Under the pieces are notes generated by a model. That model made no database searches. It was not told the origin of the DNA and saw only the letters and a program-made list of their open reading frames with translations. From the NCBI GenBank assembly GCA_004362315.1, contig SNWL01000005.1, positions 372,001-436,000 on the forward strand: a stretch of 64,000 nt of DNA, given 5' to 3'. Of this stretch, positions 61,139 to 64,000 are shown in pieces; the first letter of the stretch is position 1; each line of letters starts with the position of its first letter. The translations under genes and the position numbers were made by a program. Source of the stretch: Mycobacterium sp. BK086. GTDB taxonomy: Bacteria > Actinomycetota > Actinomycetes > Mycobacteriales > Mycobacteriaceae.

Positions 61139-61924
61139 ATGTCGATCAGACGCACCGACCGGATGCGCGAGGTGCTGTCGCTTCTGCGTTCGCGCGGCGA
61201 GGTCGATTCGCAGGTTCTTCGCGCTGAATTGCGGGTGTCGGCCGCCACGCTCCGTCGCGATCTGAGCGAGCTCGAGGAACAGGGGCTTCTGGTCCGGACC
61301 CACGGCGGGGCCCGGGCACTCGACCCCAGCGGCAGCGAGATTCCGGTGCGGCTGCGGGATCACCGGACGATCGCCATCAAACGGCGGATCGCGCAGCATG
61401 CCGCCGCATTGGTGCCTGCCGGCCCCCAAGCGGTGGCGTTGACCGGCGGCGTCACCACCGGCGAGGTTGCGCGATCGCTCAAGGGCCGCCCACAGATGAC
61501 GATCGTGACGAATTCCCTGACGATCGCCGCTGATTGCGCCGTCGACGCTCACATGAAGGTGATCGTGACAGGCGGTCTGGTACGGGCGAATTCGTTGGAA
61601 GCGGTCGGCCCGATGTCTGAGCACGCGTTCCAGGTGATCAACGTGGGCACCGCGGTGCTTGGTGCCGACGGGATGTCGGCGGAGGTTGGGGCGACCACGT
61701 TCGACGAGGCCGAGGCGCGTACGGCGATGGCGATGGCCGCCAGCGCGCAACAGGTCGTCGTTGCCGTCGACGGCTCCAAGATCGGCAAGGTCACCCTCGC
61801 AAAGATGGTGACACTCAACGAGATTGACCACGTGGTCACCGACTCCACCGCAGATCCGGCTCAGTTGGAGCGGATCCTCGCCGCGGGCGTACGCGTGCAT
61901 GTCGTCGAGGTGGGCGACGCCTGA
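61139..61924 (+). CDS. DeoR/GlpR-family transcriptional regulator
   Basis: 261 residues from ATG 61139, with strong AAGGAGG eight bases upstream. N-terminal winged helix (about 6-60: RMREVLSLLRSRGEVDSQVLRAELRVSAATLRRDLSELEEQGLLVRTHGGA) and a DeoR C-terminal sugar-phosphate sensor domain with the conserved ALTGGVTTGEVARSL, VTNSLTIA and GADGMSAEVG. It is divergent from the operon and would respond to a sugar phosphate intermediate of the pathway. Confidence 0.92.
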   Translation: MSIRRTDRMREVLSLLRSRGEVDSQVLRAELRVSAATLRRDLSELEEQGLLVRTHGGARALDPSGSEIPVRLRDHRTIAIKRRIAQHAAALVPAGPQAVALTGGVTTGEVARSLKGRPQMTIVTNSLTIAADCAVDAHMKVIVTGGLVRANSLEAVGPMSEHAFQVINVGTAVLGADGMSAEVGATTFDEAEARTAMAMAASAQQVVVAVDGSKIGKVTLAKMVTLNEIDHVVTDSTADPAQLERILAAGVRVHVVEVGDA

Positions 61925-61926
61925 GG

Positions 61927-62763
61927 CTACCCCTGGATCGCCGAGATCAGCGTCGACACCGCCTCGGCGATTGCATCGCGCGCCGGGGCGAGGTATCGGC
62001 GAGGATCGTTGACGCGTGGGTCGGCGGCCAGGTAATCACGTACCGCGGCGGTGAAGCGGACGTTGAGCAACGTGCCCACATTGATCTTGGTGATTCCCGC
62101 CTCGACGGACTGGCGCAGATCGCTGTCCGGAACACCCGAAGAACCATGCAGCACAAGCGGAACCGGTATCGCCGCGCGCAGGCGCCTGATGAGATCGAAA
62201 TCCAGGGTGGCGCTGCGCTCCGACATCGCGTGGGAGCTGCCCACCGCCACTGCCAATGCATCGACCCCCGTCGCCGCGACGAACTCGACGGCTTCGTCGG
62301 GGTCGGTGCGTACGCCCGGGGCATGTGCGCCGTCCTTGCCGCCGACCTCGCCGAGCTCGGCTTCCAGGAACATGCCTTCTCGATGTGCCCATTGCGCTGC
62401 GGCTTTCGTGGCAGCGACGTTGGCGGCATAGTCCAGGGTGGACGCATCGAACATGACGGACGACACGCCGGTGGAGGCGCATGCATGCAAGAGTCGGGCA
62501 TCCTCGACGTGGTCGAGATGCACCGCGATGTCGACCGTTGCGGCATCGGCAACCGCGCAGGCCGCTGCGGCGATCGGCTGCAGCCTGCCGTGATGAAATT
62601 TCACGGCGTTCTCGCTGATCTGCAAGATCACCGGCCTGCCAACGTGTTCGGCTCCTGTGACGATGGCCTCGGCGTGTTCGAGCGTGATGACGTTGCAGGC
62701 GAGTATCCCCGAGCCCTCGCGGTAGGCGGCGGTGACGAGATCAGCGGTTCGAGCGAGCGGCAT
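61927..62763 (-). CDS. Class II fructose/tagatose-bisphosphate aldolase (KbaY/GatY-like)
   Basis: 278 residues. Zn class II aldolase signatures: GILACNVITLEHAEAIV, VDIAVHLDHVED (catalytic Asp and His), SVMFDASTLDYAANV, LEAELGEVGGKDG, AVGSSHAMS and VLHGSSGVPD, GITKINVGT. It would split tagatose-1,6-bisphosphate into DHAP and glyceraldehyde-3-phosphate with the GatZ-like subunit. It ends two bases from the convergent DeoR gene, and it has its own promoter region to its right. Confidence 0.92.
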   Translation of the reverse strand: MPLARTADLVTAAYREGSGILACNVITLEHAEAIVTGAEHVGRPVILQISENAVKFHHGRLQPIAAAACAVADAATVDIAVHLDHVEDARLLHACASTGVSSVMFDASTLDYAANVAATKAAAQWAHREGMFLEAELGEVGGKDGAHAPGVRTDPDEAVEFVAATGVDALAVAVGSSHAMSERSATLDFDLIRRLRAAIPVPLVLHGSSGVPDSDLRQSVEAGITKINVGTLLNVRFTAAVRDYLAADPRVNDPRRYLAPARDAIAEAVSTLISAIQG

Positions 62764-62816
62764 GTGCCTGTCCTATCAGCGCGGTGCGCTGGTGTCCAAT
62801 ACAGCTCTAGGTCGGG

Positions 62817-63452
62817 TCACACAGTCCGCGGGTGGATGAACACTCCCTCCGCACGCACGGTGACGCCGTCCGGGGTCGACAGATGCCCGACCGCGTAGGT
62901 CTTGGCTCCCTCGGTTCGGTCGACGTGGGCTTCGGCCCGTACCGGTCCGAGCCGGGTGCCCAACTCGTAACGCAGGGTGAGGGTTCCGGTGACTGCCGGC
63001 TTGCCCGGCTTGTGTGCTGTCGCGCCGAGAACGTGATCGAGCAGCAGCGCACAGATGCCGCCGTGCACCTGGCCCGGGGGGCCCTCATAGGCGGCGCCCA
63101 AGGTGACGTCCGCCCAGACACTTCCGTCCTCTTCGCGATGCACCAATAGGGGAGGGGCCAACGCGTTGCGCAAGCCGATGACCGCATTGCCCCATGCGCG
63201 GGGACGTCCATCGGCATCGTGTTGTACACCGAACGATTCCTGCCCCACGATGCTGCCGAGTTCGTCGACGGCCGCGTCGACGAAGCACTTCGCCGACGCG
63301 ATGCGACCGGCATCGGCGTGGCTGCGGATGGTCAGATCGACGAGCCGGCGAACGGAGTCGGTCAGGGCTGCGTAGAGCGCCTCGGGTACCTCGTCGTCGC
63401 GATGGGTGGACACCTCTAGAACTGTTGGGCCGATGAAACGGCTGTGCAACAC
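62817..63452 (-). CDS. PaaI-type hotdog-fold thioesterase
   Basis: Up to 211 residues. The hotdog domain occupies about 95-205, with WADVTLGAAYEGPPGQVHGGICALLLDHVLG carrying the active-site-type HGG motif and a following Asp, then TGTLTLRYELGTRLGPVRAEAHV. Family members hydrolyse acyl-CoA thioesters. The N-terminal 90 residues are helical. Start choice is open: GTG 63452, TTG 63449 with GGGAGG five bases upstream, or GTG 63413. It is divergent from the PadR gene. Confidence 0.82.
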   Translation of the reverse strand: MLHSRFIGPTVLEVSTHRDDEVPEALYAALTDSVRRLVDLTIRSHADAGRIASAKCFVDAAVDELGSIVGQESFGVQHDADGRPRAWGNAVIGLRNALAPPLLVHREEDGSVWADVTLGAAYEGPPGQVHGGICALLLDHVLGATAHKPGKPAVTGTLTLRYELGTRLGPVRAEAHVDRTEGAKTYAVGHLSTPDGVTVRAEGVFIHPRTV

Positions 63453-63502
63453 GGCCTCCCGGCCAGCGGTCGGTGAGATCTCACCCGCGTGACCTGGGTT
63501 GA

Positions 63503-63508
63503 TACCCT
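63503..63508 (+). promoter_or_regulatory. -10 element for leaderless PadR-family gene
   Basis: TACCCT (TANNNT pattern) ends six bases before the GTG at 63515, and there is no ribosome site. This spacing is that of mycobacterial leaderless transcripts that begin at the start codon. Confidence 0.45.
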
Positions 63509-63514
63509 TGTAGC

Positions 63515-64000
63515 GTGTCTGAACCCGAGTCGGCAGATCAGCCGTCGCTGTCCGCGACCGCGTGGGCGCTGCTCGGGATGCTCTCGTATGAGACCGAGCT
63601 CTCCGGTTATGACATTCGCAAGTGGATCGACTGGAGCATGCGGTACTACTACGGCAGCCCGGCGTTCAGTCAGATCTACTCCGAACTGAAGAAGCTCGAA
63701 AAGCTGGGTCTGCTCACCTCCCGAGTGGACGGCGACGGCCCGCGCAATCGGCGCCTGTACAAGATCACCTCCTCCGGTATGGACGCGGTGACGAGGTGGG
63801 CGCGCGAAGCTCCGGTGGAACCGCCGTCGCTCAAACACCCGGCGATCCTGCGCGTCACGCTGGGGCATTTGAGTGATCCCGCCTCGCTCAAGCAGATGCT
63901 GCAGGAGCACATCGCCTACATCGACACCATGCAGCGTGACGCGGCGAAGGAAGCAAAATGGGCCGCGGCCGATCCGTCCTGGGCGTACGCCAAGATCGCG
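63515..64000 (+). CDS. PadR-family transcriptional regulator, 3'-truncated by window end
   Basis: 162 codons are visible and the frame is open at the window end. GTG 63515 gives MSEPESADQPSLSATAWALLGMLSYETELSGYDIRKWIDWSM. The PadR winged helix (about 14-90) has the typical YYYGSPAFSQIYSELKKLEKLGLLTSRVDGDGPRNRRLYKITSSG. The C-terminal dimerisation helices begin at about 105 and run off the end. It is divergent from the thioesterase gene, which may be its target. Confidence 0.88.
   Translation, partial: MSEPESADQPSLSATAWALLGMLSYETELSGYDIRKWIDWSMRYYYGSPAFSQIYSELKKLEKLGLLTSRVDGDGPRNRRLYKITSSGMDAVTRWAREAPVEPPSLKHPAILRVTLGHLSDPASLKQMLQEHIAYIDTMQRDAAKEAKWAAADPSWAYAKIA

Overview
The window is GC-rich chromosomal DNA from a Mycobacterium-type actinobacterium, most likely a rapid grower (Mycolicibacterium-like). 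The evidence is a complete yrbE/mce operon, a PncA of mycobacterial type, an lppI/lipT pair, DUF4333 lipoproteins, a PGRS-like glycine-rich protein, many GTG starts, and a methylmannose polysaccharide (MMP) cluster of the kind described in rapid growers. I saw no tRNA or rRNA gene, insertion sequence, phage gene or CRISPR array. Coding density is high. The only gene-free stretch above 300 bases lies just before the mce operon.

Layout. 1-7.3 kb: end of a cation diffusion facilitator, lppI/lipT, a kinase-like fusion protein, small proteins and a triple-DUF4333 lipoprotein. 7.3-10.1 kb: gluconate module (GntR regulator, gluconokinase, GntP permease). 10.1-12.3 kb: membrane proteins, including a DoxX protein with an 11-residue repeat tail. 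12.3-17.6 kb: TetR regulator, MMP genes (1-O-methyltransferase, hydrolase, second methyltransferase, mannosyltransferase) and a metallo-beta-lactamase-fold hydrolase. 17.6-21.9 kb: large kinase/aminotransferase fusion, pncA and a partner gene. 22-31.6 kb: the most accessory-looking part, with two near-identical DsrE proteins, a PGRS protein, a DUF4242 protein, an MddA-like methyltransferase, a LuxR-type ATPase regulator, and a tandem HD-GYP protein fused to a LuxR DNA-binding domain. Three genes here share an upstream box at nearly the same distance from their starts.

31.6-36.5 kb: DedA protein and a polyamine-type ABC transporter (potABCD order A-D-B-C). 36.7-39.3 kb: acyl-CoA dehydrogenase, TetR regulator and short-chain dehydrogenase. 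39.7-49.6 kb: yrbEA-yrbEB-mceA to mceF plus a secreted protein, nearly all start/stop-coupled and preceded by a sequence matching the KstR (cholesterol regulator) consensus. 49.6-51.1 kb: a KstD-like flavoprotein.

51.2-62.8 kb: a tightly packed nine-gene minus-strand operon (KbaZ/GatZ-like protein, SIS isomerase, BadF-type sugar kinase, EamA transporter, GH4 glycosidase and a four-gene sugar ABC transporter), then a DeoR regulator and a class II aldolase. Together they look like an amino-sugar or galactoside uptake and catabolism system. 62.8-64 kb: a hotdog thioesterase and the start of a PadR regulator.
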